Of a DNA stretch of 64,000 nucleotides, positions 44,373 through 57,316 are shown piece by piece; positions within the stretch are counted from its first letter, which is position 1; the number at the start of each line of letters is the position of its first letter. This DNA comes from Stagonosporopsis chrysanthemi (lineage: Eukaryota > Ascomycota > Dothideomycetes > Pleosporales > Didymellaceae), in assembly GCA_022560025.1 (NCBI GenBank), contig JAFISE010000060.1, forward strand, positions 1 through 64,000, in the 5' to 3' direction. The notes beneath the pieces were generated by a model. It was not told the origin of the DNA. It saw nothing but the letters and a program-made list of their open reading frames with translations, and ran no database searches. A program made the translations under genes and the position numbers.

Positions 44373-46203
44373 ATGGCGGCAAGCGTTTATATCGGCAAGA
44401 GGCTATCTTTCGATGGCCAGCTCTGCACTGTCCGCTTTTCTGGTGCGGTTGAAGCCACGAAGGGAGAGTGGCTGGGAGTCGAGTGGGATGACCCAACCCG
44501 GGGAAAGCACTCTGGTGAACACCAAGGTCACAGATACTTCACATGTATTAAATTCAAGTTTTGACAGAGTCGATTCAAGAGCTCACTAGCGGCTAGGTCT
44601 CAGTACACATCCAACGGCGGGCTCGTTCATCAGGCCAACTCGCAAGCCAGACGCACCTCGCTCATTTGTCGAAGCCTTAAAAGCGAAATACGCAGACGAT
44701 GACTTCGAAGACCCTAGCGTAGAAGTGGTGTTTATCATGAAAGAGGGTAGCACCGTAAAGACGAGCAAAGACCTAACAGCTAGATCGAATCAGCCAATAC
44801 GCTTCAACGGCAAAATTGCTGAAGAGGTTGGGTTTGATAAGATTAGGAAGCAACTTGCACAACTCGAAGAACTAAAGTTCGTCATCTTGGATGGTTTGCG
44901 CATGTGCAGACCTGAGGTCAGGCAGAGCTCAAGAACCAATGGTCAGCTAGAGTGGCCTCATGGCGCTACGGATATCAAAGTTGCTTGTCCGAAAACATAT
45001 GATCTGGATCTCAGTCGGAATCTCCTCGAAGAATGGAGGGAAGTTGCAGCGATCTGCGAGCAGCTTGATCGCCTGAGGAGCCTCAGGGTTGACGGAACGC
45101 GATTCAGAGATACGTCGTTGACTGAAATGGAGCTAGATCGTTGTCTTCGGATATTCGCCAACATCACGACGCTGAAGCTGGAAGACAACCTTCTCCTGTG
45201 GGAGGATCTCGTCAAGATTACACACCAGTTCTCTGCCCTCACTACATTCTCAGCGTCCAGCAATTTCTACTCAAGTCTGACATCTCACGTCCTGAACCCA
45301 ACGATCACCGACTTGACACTAGAGGAGAACTTGTTATCATCGCTGGCCGCACTCGAACCACTGACCAAGATGCCAAACCTCCAGCGTCTGGTTCTGAAAT
45401 CCAATAAGATTGCTGAGGTTGGTACACCACCACCTATTTTCCCTACAACATTGAAAGACGTCGACCTCTCGTTCAATGAGATCACAACCTGGCCCTTCAT
45501 CGAACAGCTCGAGCACATCTTCCCGGGCCTCACCAGTCTACGTGTATCTCACAACCCTCTTTTCGAAGCACTGCAATCCCCTGATGGACGCACTCTTACC
45601 GCAGACGACGGCTACATGCTCACGCTCGCGCGCCTGGGGAACCTGACAACCCTAAACCACAGTCCTATTAGCGACAAGGAACGCCTCAATGCCGAGTCTT
45701 ACTATCTGTCGCTCATCGTGAAGGAGGTGCAGTTCGCGCCCGAGAACCTAGGAGACCAAATCCTGAAAAGCCACCCGAGGTACAAGTGGCTATGTGAGGA
45801 ATATGGGGAGCCAGACATCAAGCGAAGCAAGAACGCGGTGAATCCGAACTCGTTGGCTGCACGACTGCTCAGAATCAAGTTCTATCTTGCATGCGACCAG
45901 GCAATAGCGTACAAGCTAGAGATTCCAATGAGCTGCACAGCGTACACGGTTTTGGGTGTGGTGAGCAGGCAGTTTAATCTCGTGCCTATGATGTGTAGGC
46001 TCATTTGGGAAACAGGTGACTGGATGCCGGCGAGGAGGACTATGGCTGACGTTGAGGATAACGACTGGGATTCCGAGGATAGTGAACATGAGACAGCCAC
46101 GGGTAAAGTGATGCGGGAGGTCGAGATTACCCCTGGGACGAGATCGATTGGGACCTGGATCGACGGCATGGAAGCTACGGTAAGAATAGAGCTGAGGAAA
46201 TAG
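44373..46203 (+). CDS. PAC2: Tubulin-folding cofactor E (Pac2/TBCE)
   Basis: Cytosolic chaperone that binds alpha-tubulin and helps form the alpha/beta dimer. Exons 44373-44544 and 44597-46203 (52-nt intron, GTATTA...GCTAG) give 592 aa. Order of domains: CAP-Gly (about 5-75; VRFSGAVEATKGEWLGVEWD, then the GKHSG motif, and after the splice HPTAGSFIRP), a leucine-rich-repeat region (about 140-430; repeated LxxLxLxxN such as LEDNLL, LEENLL, LVLKSNKI, VDLSFNEI) and a degenerate ubiquitin-like C-terminus. The joined codon across the intron restores the CAP-Gly end. It converges with the V-ATPase subunit H gene, 227 nt between stops. Confidence 0.92.
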
Positions 46204-46430
46204 GGAAGACAGCGTCATGAACTAAATCAAACCTGGCGATCGACCAGTGTGTTGATGTCAGTGACAGTTTCGAAGCATCAAGAGCGACTGGCGGGGAATC
46301 TATCGTTGACAGGCGTAATGCGATGCAAGCTGTTCTAGAAGGCCAACATGCGACCTGGTCTTGCCAATGTATACTAACAGGAAAACACTACATCGCTTCA
46401 AATGAACCAAACGCTGGTCGAGGATTTGTT

Positions 46431-47999
46431 CTATCTGACAGGCAGTTCGGTCTTGGACTCGAAACTGTACCTGAGCCATTCTCCAACAGCCCTCAGACTC
46501 TCCCACCTCACGCTTTCATCTGCCTCTTGCATGAGCTCCATGACTCTGCCCTTAAGTCCCAACTTCTCCAACTGTTGCCTCTTCTCTGGCACCTCTTTTA
46601 CAAGGCACGCAACATCGTTACAGCCGATAGCCAATACTTGCTTATCGTTTTCCCAACTCTTGGAAAGAATCTCCGCAAGCTTTCTCGGCAACTCCCCCTT
46701 GTTCTCATCCAGAATGCGGCGAGCATTGTCACGCCAGAAGGTAGGGTTGCGGTGAGGCGGGGACCAGCGAAGATGACCCGATTGCAGCTCTGCGGCATAC
46801 TGGTCAAAGGTCGTCTGTGTCTTGGTGTATTCCTCCAGGAGATCTGTGAGGATCTTGAGATCTTCAAGCGCATCCTCGTCAGTCAAATGGCGTGACTTCA
46901 GGCTGTTGAGCAGAGCTGGCAGGCGGGCAAGGACGGCTGTGGGCAGCAGTGTCTGACGGTTTGTAGTAAGGAGGTTGACAAGAGTCGATAGTAGGAGTCG
47001 GGTGGTCTTCTCCTTGGGCGATACACGCAGCAGACTTGTGTATAGCACGACAATATCGTGTTCACTGGAAAGCATTAGCGAAATCAAGATAACGGTCTGC
47101 ACCATACATACTCTTGAAGGCCATCGCCAACAAGCTCGCCTGCGAAGCTGAGCTGCCAGACGACAAGCAGGACATGATACAGAAGCTGCAAGCCCACACC
47201 TCCAGATAGACCGTTTTCTCCGGCGCTACGAATGCTACCACCACCACTACTGTACAGGGTTGAATCGCGATCGCTACTCGAGCCCGCTGCTGATCGCAAG
47301 ATGTCGAACAGGGGATCGAGTGTTTCCTTTCTTTGCTCCCAGAACAAATGCCTCGCCTTGGAACCGCGAAGCACTGCAGAAAACTCGCGAACGGCAATAT
47401 CCTGGAGCCCAGCGTCTGATGCCTTGGCCAGTATCGACAGGTAGCTGTAGAGCTCCGGGAGGGCTTTGTCGAGCTGTGCTGTATCTTTCGAAGATTTCAC
47501 AACAGCATGCGAGATAAGGCCGGAGAGGACCGAGGAAGTCAGCAGTGGGACGGGATCTTCGTTGCTCGATGAAGCCTTCAGTAGTGGTAGGAAGGGTTTG
47601 TATGGTGCAGGGTGCTGAATGAGAGCTGATGTAAGCGCCGGAATACCTAGACAAGTATCAGCGCCTCGTGAAAGTTAGTAGCATTTCGCAAAGCATCGTA
47701 CCCTCGATGATGTCCCCCAGCAGCACTAGCATGTAGTGAATGATGTCCTGGCGTTTCGCGGCGGCCTCGAAGATGCTCTGCGACCCATCTCCACCCAGCA
47801 ACAGCGTGACGAAGCTGTTGACATCGGATTCGATCGTCTGCTTGCGCTGCTCCTTGCGCACTTTATCAATTGACTTGATCTTCTTGAGGTCGTCCTCTGT
47901 GATCGTCTTGGCCCGCACTGCGCCTTCCCATGAGATTGGCCGCGCACGGATGTTGTTCTGGATCGAAGTGAGATACGTCGGCGGGTCTGGCGACGACAT
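46431..47999 (-). CDS. VMA13: Vacuolar H+-ATPase subunit H (Vma13)
   Basis: Regulatory subunit of the V1 sector of the vacuolar proton pump. Exons (minus) 47999-47702, 47646-47112 and 47064-46431 (introns 55 and 47 nt) give 488 aa, close to the usual fungal length. Visible family features: N-terminal YLTSIQNNIRARPISWEG, helical HEAT/armadillo-like repeats, and the C-terminal hallmark LRWSPPHRNPTFWRDNARRI, followed by LLDEN-like text and IGCNDVACLVKEVP. The 3' exon ends with VRWESLRAVGEWLRYSFE. The start at 47999 (MSSPDPPTYL) matches fungal orthologues. It lies 240 nt from the divergent Dis3 start. Confidence 0.93.
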
Positions 48000-48239
48000 C
48001 GTGTGGCGAGGCTTCGAGCGAGGAGTAAAGGACGGTCGAGCAGCTGCGACGGGGCGTCGAAAAAGCGATGTTGTGCCTGATCTATCGTGCACACCAAGCT
48101 CCAGCAGGATGACGGAGTTGTGGCACGGGCCACCGGCGCTAGTGGAAACGCAGTTGGTGAATTTGATGTGCATCAAACATCAATCTCGAACGAGCTCGGT
48201 GACAGGAACACCGCCTTGACGACGCACTCATACTGAACC
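48000..48239. promoter_or_regulatory. Divergent promoter, Vma13 and Dis3
   Basis: 240 nt between start codons of VMA13 and DIS3, with no coding sequence of its own. It must hold promoters and 5' UTRs of both. Confidence 0.6.
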
Positions 48240-51200
48240 ATGGAGTATTTCAGTTTGAAGAGGTCGACTGTTGCCGATCGCGGTCAGGCGAACTTGTCCA
48301 GCAAGGTCTATGTACGCTCGACGAAGAGTGGCAAGGTCCAGAAGATCGTGAGAGAGCTATATCTGCGTCAAGATATCCCATGTTCGTCGAACTTGTGCAG
48401 AGAATGCCTGGAGATTGCACCGAAAGATTACTCGAAGAAGGGTGGGTTCCTTGTCTCCTGTGCAAGAGTATTGTTAACCTGAAGCAGTCGCACCATTCGT
48501 GCTTTCGGACACGCCTTCAGGATCGAAGAACTTTCCGAACGGACAATACCTCGTTCCGGATACTAATGCTTTTTTAACTGGAATGGATCTGTTTGAAGTC
48601 GAGACAGCCTTCCACGACGTCATTGTACTACAGACTGTGCTTGAGGAAGTCAAGAACCGATCGTTACCACTCTATCATCGGCTTATTGCACTGACAAAGA
48701 ACGAGGGCAAGCGCTTCTATGTCTTCTTCAATGAGTTTCGGCAAGAAACACATGTTCCACGTGATCAGGGAGAGTCTATCAATGATCGCAATGACCGGGC
48801 TGTCAGAAGGGCTGTACAGTGGTATAACGAACACATCGCCGGAGCAATCGCCACACGAAGCAAGAAGCAGAAACGTGTACCTACTGTCGTCATGATCACT
48901 GACGACAGGGACAATTTGCGAAAGGCCAAGGCGGAGAGCGTACCCGGTATGACACTGTCCGATTTTGTGTCTGGGCTCGAGAACGCAGACGAACTGCTTG
49001 ACATGATCAGCGCCGCTCAGGAACAACGAGAAGTCCGCTCCAAGAAGCCTGAGGTTTTCTACCCAGATCACTTCTCAATGTCGAAGATGATGACTGGAGT
49101 TAAAGCTGGTACACTGCACCAAGGCGTTTTCAACGTTTCGCAGTACAACTATCTCGAAGGCTCCGTACATGTGCCCACGTTTGATAAGTCTCTCATCATC
49201 TTGGGCCGCGAGAACAGTAACCGCGCTGTGTCTGGTGATGTGGTTGTAGTGGAAGTATTACCGCAAGAACAGTGGAAGGCGCCGTCAACCAAGATTGTCG
49301 AGGAAGACACAGTCGCAAAGAACGATAACGCGGAGCAAGAGGAGGGCGAGAACGTTGTCACAGAGAGGGAAAAGCGCGCACTGCAAGAGGAGGTCAAGCG
49401 CGCACATGGACAGAGCACCGAGGGCAAAGCACAGCCTACCGCACGCGTTGTGGGCATCATCAAGCGAAACTGGCGGCAATACGTAGGACACATCGACCGC
49501 GACTCGGTGCGTTCGACGGCGAAGACTAGCAGGCAACAACAAACGGTCTTCTTGGTTCCCATGGACAAGCGTGTGCCCAAGATCAGGATACGAACTCGTC
49601 AGGCTGGAGAGCTTCTTGGCCAACGTGTCCTCGCTACGATTGATTCCTGGGAGAAAGACTCGAGATATCCTGTCGGTCACTTCGTGCGTTCGTTGGGCGA
49701 ATTGGAGTCCAAAGGTGCTGAGACAGAAGCGCTGCTCTTGGAGTGGGACGTTCAGTACAAGCCTTTCCCGAAGACAGTACTGGATTGCCTACCCGCCGAA
49801 GGACACGACTGGAAGGTACCTGCGAGCACAGAAGATCCTGGGTGGAAAGGGCGGAGAGATCTGCGTGATCTCATCGTCTGCAGTATCGATCCTCCTGGCT
49901 GTGTTGACATTGACGATGCCTTACATGCGAGGAAGCTGCCTAATGGCAATTTCGAGATTGGAGTGCACATCGCTGATGTGTCACATTTCGTTAAGCCCAA
50001 TAACGCCATGGACAAGGAGGCCAGCCAACGCGGTACAACCGTCTATCTCGTCGACAAACGTATCGATATGTTGCCTATGCTTCTTGGGACGGACCTTTGC
50101 TCGCTGAAGCCATACGTAGAGCGATATGCCTTCTCTGTCATCTGGGAGGTCAATGAGAATGCGGACATCATCAAATCAGAGTTTACAAAGTCTGTTATTC
50201 GGTCGAGAGAGGCGTTCAGCTACGAGCAGGCACAATTGCGCATCGACGATGCATCGCAACAAGACGAGCTCACAACCGGGATGCGTACCCTGCTGATGCT
50301 GTCTCTGAAGCTGAAGCAAAAGCGAATGGATGCAGGCGCACTGAACCTTGCGTCGCCCGAAGTCAAGGTCCGCTCAGAATCCGAGACTTCAGACCCTGTC
50401 GACGTTCACGTGAAGAAGTCGCTGGCCACAAACTCTCTCGTCGAAGAGTTCATGTTACTCGCAAATATCAGTGTTGCCGCAAGGAATTATGAGGCCTTTC
50501 CTCAGACGGCTCTGCTGCGTCGCCACGCTGCGCCTCCCAAGTCCAACTTTGAGGAGCTTGCAAACCAGTTGAAGGTTAAGAAGGGCCTGGAGCTCCGAAG
50601 CGACAGCTCTGGTGCGGTAGCAGACTCACTTGATAAGTGCGTGGATCCAAACAACCCGTTTTTCAACACTCTGGTCAGAATCATGGCTACACGATGCATG
50701 ATGTCTGCAGAATACTTCTGCGCAGGAACCCAAGCATACCCCGAATTCAGGCATTACGGTCTGGCGAGTGAGATCTACACGCATTTCACGTCGCCTATTC
50801 GTCGTTACGCAGATCTCGAAGCTCACCGACAGCTTGCTGCTGCGATCGAATATGAGCAGCTCGACGCCAGCCTGCACTCAAAGGCTAAGCTCGAAGCTGT
50901 CTGCAAGAACATCAACGTCAGACACCGCAACGCACAGATGGCTGGACGCGCGTCGATCGAGTACTACGTCGGCCAAGCACTGAAGGGCCAGGATTTGAAG
51001 GAGGAGGGCTTCATCATGAAGATCTTCTCGAACGGCTTTGTTGTCTTTGTACCGCGCTTTGGTATCGAGAGCCTGATTCGTCTCAGAGACCTGGCTACGC
51101 CTGAGCCTGAGGCTGAATTCGATGCTGACAACTATCAACTGAACATCAAGGGTAATCTTAATAGGAGTGTTGAGCTGTTCGAAAGGGTAATGGTCAGGAT

Positions 51201-51258
51201 TACGGATGAGCTTGAGGAGAGCACTGGAAAGAGGAAAGTGAAGTTGACACTGGTGTAA
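48240..51258 (+). CDS. DIS3: Exosome exonuclease Dis3/Rrp44
   Basis: Catalytic subunit of the RNA exosome, 3'-5' exonuclease and endonuclease, nuclear and cytoplasmic. Exons 48240-48441 and 48488-51258 (46-nt intron) give 990 aa. Domains in order: CR3 zinc-binding motif (Cys48, Cys53, Cys56), PIN endonuclease (Asp92 in LVPDTNAF, Glu in VLEEVKN, Asp in ITDDRDNLRKA), two cold-shock domains, RNB domain with the catalytic Asp cluster SIDPPGCVDIDDALH near residues 533-545, then ITSPIRRYADL-type region (here HFTSPIRRYADLEAHRQL) and an S1 domain to the end (GKRKVKLTLV). All catalytic Asp residues of both active sites are present. The charged linker near 285-325 is somewhat Glu-rich. Confidence 0.96.
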
Positions 51259-54200
51259 ACTGTCAGTAAAAGACGCGTCAGCCGCCATCTGCGCGTGCAA
51301 ACGACACAAAATTAGATCTGCGTCTTATGAAGCTTGAGATATCATCGTCGACTTGGTGTGGACTGTGACTGCCTCACTTGATGTCGGTTACCCAACTCAG
51401 CACGACGTACAAGCTTCATCACCTTCGCGCAAAGTGCTTGATAGAGTATAGGTGAGGAGACATATGAACTCTGTCCCCGCAAAGCCACAATCCCATCCTT
51501 CTTTCCTTTTGCGAGCTCCGTAAGGCGAATAGCTGGAGCCGAGATTGAGAAGCTGCCAGCTAAGCGCATCTTCGATCAAGTCTGCCGATCTTCCAATGTG
51601 CGGAATTCCCGAAGCGAAGTCCAGCTCCTAAAAGTATTGATCACCGTCTAGACTCTAGAGACATGAGGATATTCATAGCACGCTCGATCGATGTATGCGA
51701 TCACTCGCCTCCGCGACTCGAGCACTCGTGTCCAGCATGCCTCGATATCGCGACCTGCGCCACAGCTCCGTGAAACCACAGTGCAGATTCCCGAACCCTT
51801 TGTCATAATCTATAGACTTTCGCCCTATATATACAGCGCATCAGTGACCTCGGGACCACATCCGAGCGGTCGCTCTGCACGAACAACGTCAGTCAATGTG
51901 ACGAAGTCAGGCTTGCTACATCACACCCACGATTCTACTGCATGTTCCTGCATGGTGTTGGAATCTGGATCCTGGGTGGGGGAGAGTTCGATCGTCAGTT
52001 TGGTTCGATGTCGCGCTTGTGCTGTAGTGCGATTTGGGCCTTCCTATTCTGAGGCTTGGTACATGATTAAGGTTTGCAGGGCATGACAAATGTGTCAAGG
52101 ACTGTGAGTGCGCGCTGGCCAGTCGTTGAAGGCGGGTAGGACCGAAAGGCACGGAAAGGGACGTTGTGGTTGCTGGGAAGTGCTGTTGGGCTGTGCGTCG
52201 GTGGGAATTGCCCTGCGTGAAGGAAGGTTTGTGGTGACGAATTCACTTTGACAAGTCCTCATCTAACCGTACCAGTCACAGTCTCTTTCAAGAAACGTCA
52301 CGGTCGCCTTTTAGCGCAACTGATACGGTGCTCCCCATCGTCCGGGAACACTTCAGTGCAAGCGAAGTACATGGCTGTGTTTTGAGATTCCCTTTGCCAA
52401 GAGAGTCATGGTGTTGATGTTCGATTAGTGAAGACAGCGTACGCAACACCTTCAATTGTTGACGTGTTCAAGTCATGCACGTTGTATGAATAGCTACTGC
52501 GAGTTATTCTAGCCAGAAGACAATTACACGCACCAAGTGCTGTCCTGCATGAACGCAACCTTCAGCAATGTCGTCAAATGAATCAGGGTCAACGCCGAGT
52601 ACCGTCCGCACGTTTTTCAGTTACAGATCTACGACACCACAAAGGACTGGGTAATTACTAGCACGTGGGCGCCAGTAAAGAGCGGTGAAAGGCGTTGCTC
52701 GCGAAAGACACATCTGTAGCGAGTTTGCTAGTCGTGAGGCCAGCGATTCATAGCCCATCCAATTTGCAGACAGGTTCTTCAATCCGCTACGAGCCACACT
52801 TCGTATGCTGCAGTGCCCTTAGCGGTCATCATACAACCTGGGATAAGTATTGAGAACGGCACGTAGCGGTGCAAGTTGTGCGCTTGGGTGGACGGTGTTT
52901 TGATCCGGGCATGTCGACGGGACGAATAGAAATTCTTGCAATTGCACGAACCGTTCCGTGGTGCTTTGGCCGATGCGATGCCGATTCTACTTTGCCATAC
53001 GGGTCGATTAGCTGGCGGAAGCTTTCTGGTTGCGGACAGTCTTGACGTCGAGAAGATTGAGTAGTACCAGGCTCGACTGCAAGTGCAACGCTATCATTAT
53101 TGCAGAACTTGCACATGGTCCGCAGCAGTACAGTATGGCACGTTGAGGGTCTGATTGGTTCAGCTGGTGTATCTCGCTTGCTGATTGTCTTAACACCTTC
53201 TTTATTCGTACGCTTGCAAGCGATTCACGAGACTGAAATACGTTCAATATAAGAGCATTACACCACTCTTTTTGCAAAGTACCGCCCGGCAAGTCACGAT
53301 ACGAGAGATGCGCAAGAATTATTTGGATGGGCTCTGTCTGTCCCGCGCCACCAAAATGACGACTCTCTTCTAAGTGGGCCTTCTCGCTTGATGGCGTCGA
53401 CGATCAGGTCCACGTGCAGGTGCGCACTTTAGCCGGAGGTCTTATCCCTGCTTGTTCAGGAACAGAACAAACTCTACGAAGCTCTCCAGATCTAGCGGAG
53501 AGGAGGATTGTCTCGTAAGCCCCTTGCTCAAGAGACGTTGTGGCGCATCTTCTCATTCATGGTCATGAAAGGTAGCTTCCTTTGTTGATATGCGTAGTCG
53601 AGGGATGCCGCGCTCAGCGCTCAGCGCTTCGTTGAGTTTGTCTTCATGATTTGAGTGACATGTGCATTACGACGAGAATCGTGATAGCCTCCCAGAGCAG
53701 AGTTCACGGCTTTGAAATAGACCCAGACGAGATATCGGTGTTTGTTCTGACTTCGGCAACATACTGATTGCTCTTTTGAGCTATGCCGCGGGCGATTCTC
53801 AATGTGTGACTGGTTGCATGTGCCGGCTGCACTGGCAAGAAGCTGACCAAGGACCAACGTCTCCTAATCTGACTAGCCAGCTCAAGGTGGGCAGAGACGA
53901 GACAAGTCCATGTCGTCGTTCTCATAACATCATTATTGTTAGTGAGCCGCCATCTGGAGGTTGTCGTCAAGCTGGAGTTTAGGCCCCTACGGTCGTGTTT
54001 CAGCTGAGCCGCCTGTCATCCGCAAAGTGCAGACAGAAATCCCATTGGTCGCGCAGGAAATGGCTCCAGGGACTGCATCAGAGGATGTAAGCAAGCACAG
54101 AGTGACCTGGCAGAGCGTCAACCAAGCAACAGCGTAAGACTGAGCACCGGTCAGTGCGTCCTGCAAGCATCCCTCAATTGCCTGCAGCAAAGAAGCCGTT

Positions 54201-55514
54201 GGGGCCAGGGTTGGATGCAAGCGTTATCATTGCGCTTTATCGGCTCCCATGACCGTTACAACTTCAGGGGTGTTCATCATCACCTTGCCTGCACAACGGA
54301 AAGTTACCGCGTTGCGCGCGCGGACTTTGCTCGTCCACACCGTCCACAGCGCGTGGCCTGCTGTCTGAAGCTAGGAAAGCAGGTATCGCGACGGCACGCA
54401 CCTAGAGCCCGCTTGCGAACGGGACTGGATCCAGCTGCCCATGTCATGTCGTCGACGCTATGCTCGAAGGGTCATGGTGGTGTTTCGCAGATCGACGTGG
54501 TGCCAGTGCCCCCACCAACCGAGCAAGCGGCCGGCGCGCTCGCGTCTGCGCTTTTGCTTGTCTAGTTCAGACCGCCGCTCCGAGCAGCAAGGAGAGGCTT
54601 GAGAGAGAGAACTGCGGGATGGCGCAAACAGGTGCGCTGTCGTCAAGCATCAAGGCAGGTCGGCCTTCCTGCTGCAGCGCCGGACGGCGTGCTGGCTCTG
54701 GATTGGAAGGCCAGACATGAGCAAAATCTCGGAGCGAATAACACATGCATGCTGGCTGCTCAACAGCGCCACGTTTCTTTCAGGTACTGGCATGGAGCAA
54801 CTGCCTATCACGGACAGAGCACCAGTTCAACGGCGGGGTGAATTCAAGGCAGGCCAAATTAGCTCTCTTATGGTCTTTCTCCTAGTGCCGTGCTCACCGA
54901 TATTTCAAAGCCTTTGGCCTAATAACAGACTTTGCAGCCCACCATCAGGTAGTTGCATTCTGTACCTGCATATCGCCCCCGGCCAAGGTCCACTGTCTGT
55001 CTGTGCAGTGTGCAAGCCGCAAGACTCCCCTTCGCTCGGTGCGCCTCCGTTATTTCTTGCCGAACGAACTGCTCTTTGTTCTTTTTCGCCTGGCTCCGCT
55101 AGTCACATACCATAACTGCTGCCCGGGGTCTTGTGGAGCGAGTCACACACGCATGACCAGGTCTCCGCCTTCTGAGCCCCTCCGCCTGTCCCGCAGTAAT
55201 ACTATATCCGTATCTGCCTTCCCAGGTTCGCATCCGTCTTTGCGTCGGACGATTGTTTCCTCGTTCCAAATCTCCCGGTTGCTGCGATCCACCATGGTCG
55301 AGGTCGACTGACCGCTCTGTCACTCCTTCCATTCTTATTCCGATCGACTTCCATCTGACCACCGGCACTTGCCTCTGTCGATCTACTTGGTCAGCTCAGC
55401 TCTATCGTTTAGCTCTGTCCGACTCCTGCCGTGTCTCTACGTCAGTGTCTATCATCATATCAACTGGCCGTATCACCATCCACAGCCGAGCAACCTCACA
55501 TTCATATCAATACC
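51259..55514. other. 4.2-kb region without a supported gene
   Basis: Only short frames without motifs occur on both strands. From about 54,900 to 55,514 the plus strand is C/T-rich with many short cctct/ctgtc words, probably the promoter and a long 5' leader of the membrane protein gene at 55515. No repeats, RNA genes or transposon ends were recognised in 51.3-54.9 kb. Confidence 0.5.
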
Positions 55515-56102
55515 ATGGACGAAACAAAAGTATACATCATCCTCGGCGTCGTCGTGGGCACATTGGTGCTCGCAGGAGTATCAGTTGCTGTACTCTTTTG
55601 TTGGAAGCGTAACAAGAGAAGGGTACGAGGCTTCTCTCTCCGTGCCGTCACACCCTTGGACGATTCCGTCTTCGAATCATGGCGGCGACCCAGTGAACAT
55701 GCGCAGCGCAACGAGAAGTACGGCATCCGCCCGGTGCACCCAGCTGTCCTACGCCACGAGACATCACCCACTATGTTCGAGAAGGAACTGGATCTATTCG
55801 ACTATCCTAGGTCGCCATCCCCAGAAGAGATCTCACCTCCTCTTCAATCGCCCAGAGACTCTGTTCGCAAGCCAGAGCGAGTACGAAGGAAGTCAAGCGT
55901 CACTTCCTCCGTGGCTGATCGACCTCCGACCCCCTACTCGCCAACTTCCACCAACAGCGACTTCGTAGTTGGTTCGTATGGCTCTCGCAAGTCGCAACCA
56001 TTGATCCGACACCAGCCTTCCATGTCAGAAGCGTCTGCCTTCAGATTCGAGTTTGAATCAAACCACGAGGCCCACCAGAAAAGACCCGAGCACTGGGTTT
56101 GA
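55515..56102 (+). CDS. Single-pass membrane protein of unknown function
   Basis: Single exon, 195 aa. A very short N-terminus (MDETK) precedes one strong transmembrane helix (about 6-30, VYIILGVVVGTLVLAGVSVAV ends at the cytosolic side), followed by a basic CWKRNKRRVR stop-transfer. The remaining ~160 residues are hydrophilic, Ser/Pro/Arg-rich and likely disordered, with several possible phosphorylation sites (RSPSPEE, SPRDS, RRKSSVTSS, RPPTPYSP). By the positive-inside rule the tail is cytosolic (type III signal anchor). No known domain. Similar small TM proteins with long 5' leaders occur in Dothideomycetes and related fungi, from memory only. A role in signalling or cell-wall stress is possible but unsupported. 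Confidence 0.7.
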   Translation: MDETKVYIILGVVVGTLVLAGVSVAVLFCWKRNKRRVRGFSLRAVTPLDDSVFESWRRPSEHAQRNEKYGIRPVHPAVLRHETSPTMFEKELDLFDYPRSPSPEEISPPLQSPRDSVRKPERVRRKSSVTSSVADRPPTPYSPTSTNSDFVVGSYGSRKSQPLIRHQPSMSEASAFRFEFESNHEAHQKRPEHWV

Positions 56103-57316
56103 GCACTCGCCACATTCTTGAGGGCTTCCATGTGGTAGTCTCGGCCCAAGCAACGTACCAGCACCCGACTGGGTGGTCATTTCCCTGCAGGGCAATTGTT
56201 ACTTCGAAGTCGTACAAAGACTGTCACCCCTCCACTATCGGTTCCAGTTGCACAGCTGTGCAACCGTCCACCAACCAGCGTGCCTGTCGTCATCACTTGA
56301 CGCATTGGTCTCGCATTTCTACTCCTTCACGACAGCATATGACTTATCATCCGGCGTTTGGGCACCTTTTTTGCATATGTGATACCAGACTTTTGTCACC
56401 CAGGCTTCGGTCTGCTTTTCTTATGTTCCGCTAAGAGGCGAAGCACATCATAACAGGTGGACTAGAGGTCACACCGCGGGTTTGGAAATGTTGCAACGCA
56501 ACAAGCAAGGGAAGGATATATTAGGCAGTAGATACACTGCGAGCAACCGCTCACGAGCAATCAAACAGAATGAACACCCCTGTACCATCACTGAAAGCGT
56601 CACACTTTGACAATGGACCCTGTGCTGTTGCAACTTGGCGAACACTCTTGTTCATTGCCTTGTACGATGCCAACAAATATCATCTATCTCGGCGCGCTCG
56701 GCTATCGGTGACAAGGCGTCTAGAAGCTCCACTCCAAAGAAGAGCTTCACCGCCAGTTCCTTCTATACCCCTTAGATCTCGAACCTAGTTGCCAGACGTC
56801 GATAGTCCCGCATTACGTGCCGACCCACATCGCTCCCACCAAGACTATACGGAAAGCTGCGAGCTAAGCACACACTGTGGAGCATCTCAGTTCACCGCAT
56901 TTGCTTGCTCGAGCAACCAGGACCACCCTACGATGTCGTGCATTTGTGATACACATGGCTTGGAGCGTTGTGGGGATGGCGGCATGACGGCTAAGCGAGA
57001 GGAAGCATTCAGCCACATGCTAGCGCCGCCGCTGGAGTGAAAGATGAACTACGACAGACAACGACAAAGACCCTGGAAGTTTGAGCTGTCATTGTCCGCA
57101 CAGACACACTCGAACCGCACCGACTTGGGCGCACGTCTCAGTTCCCGCCCAGCGCAGCACCACTGCATTGACTCTCCACGCCCTTGACCGGTTTACCGCC
57201 TCGCACCGCCTCGCACCGCTACACGCGCAAACCGCCGTCGCGAAGCCGCCATCCACCCCACGCAACCGCGACCGCGCAGGGCCTCACCCATCGCATCGCC
57301 ACGCCGACGCCTCACC
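56103..57316. other. Intergenic region, no gene seen
   Basis: 1.2 kb. The last ~250 nt before 57,317 is C-rich with cgcaccg words and fits a fungal promoter/5' UTR. Other short frames lack support. Confidence 0.55.
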
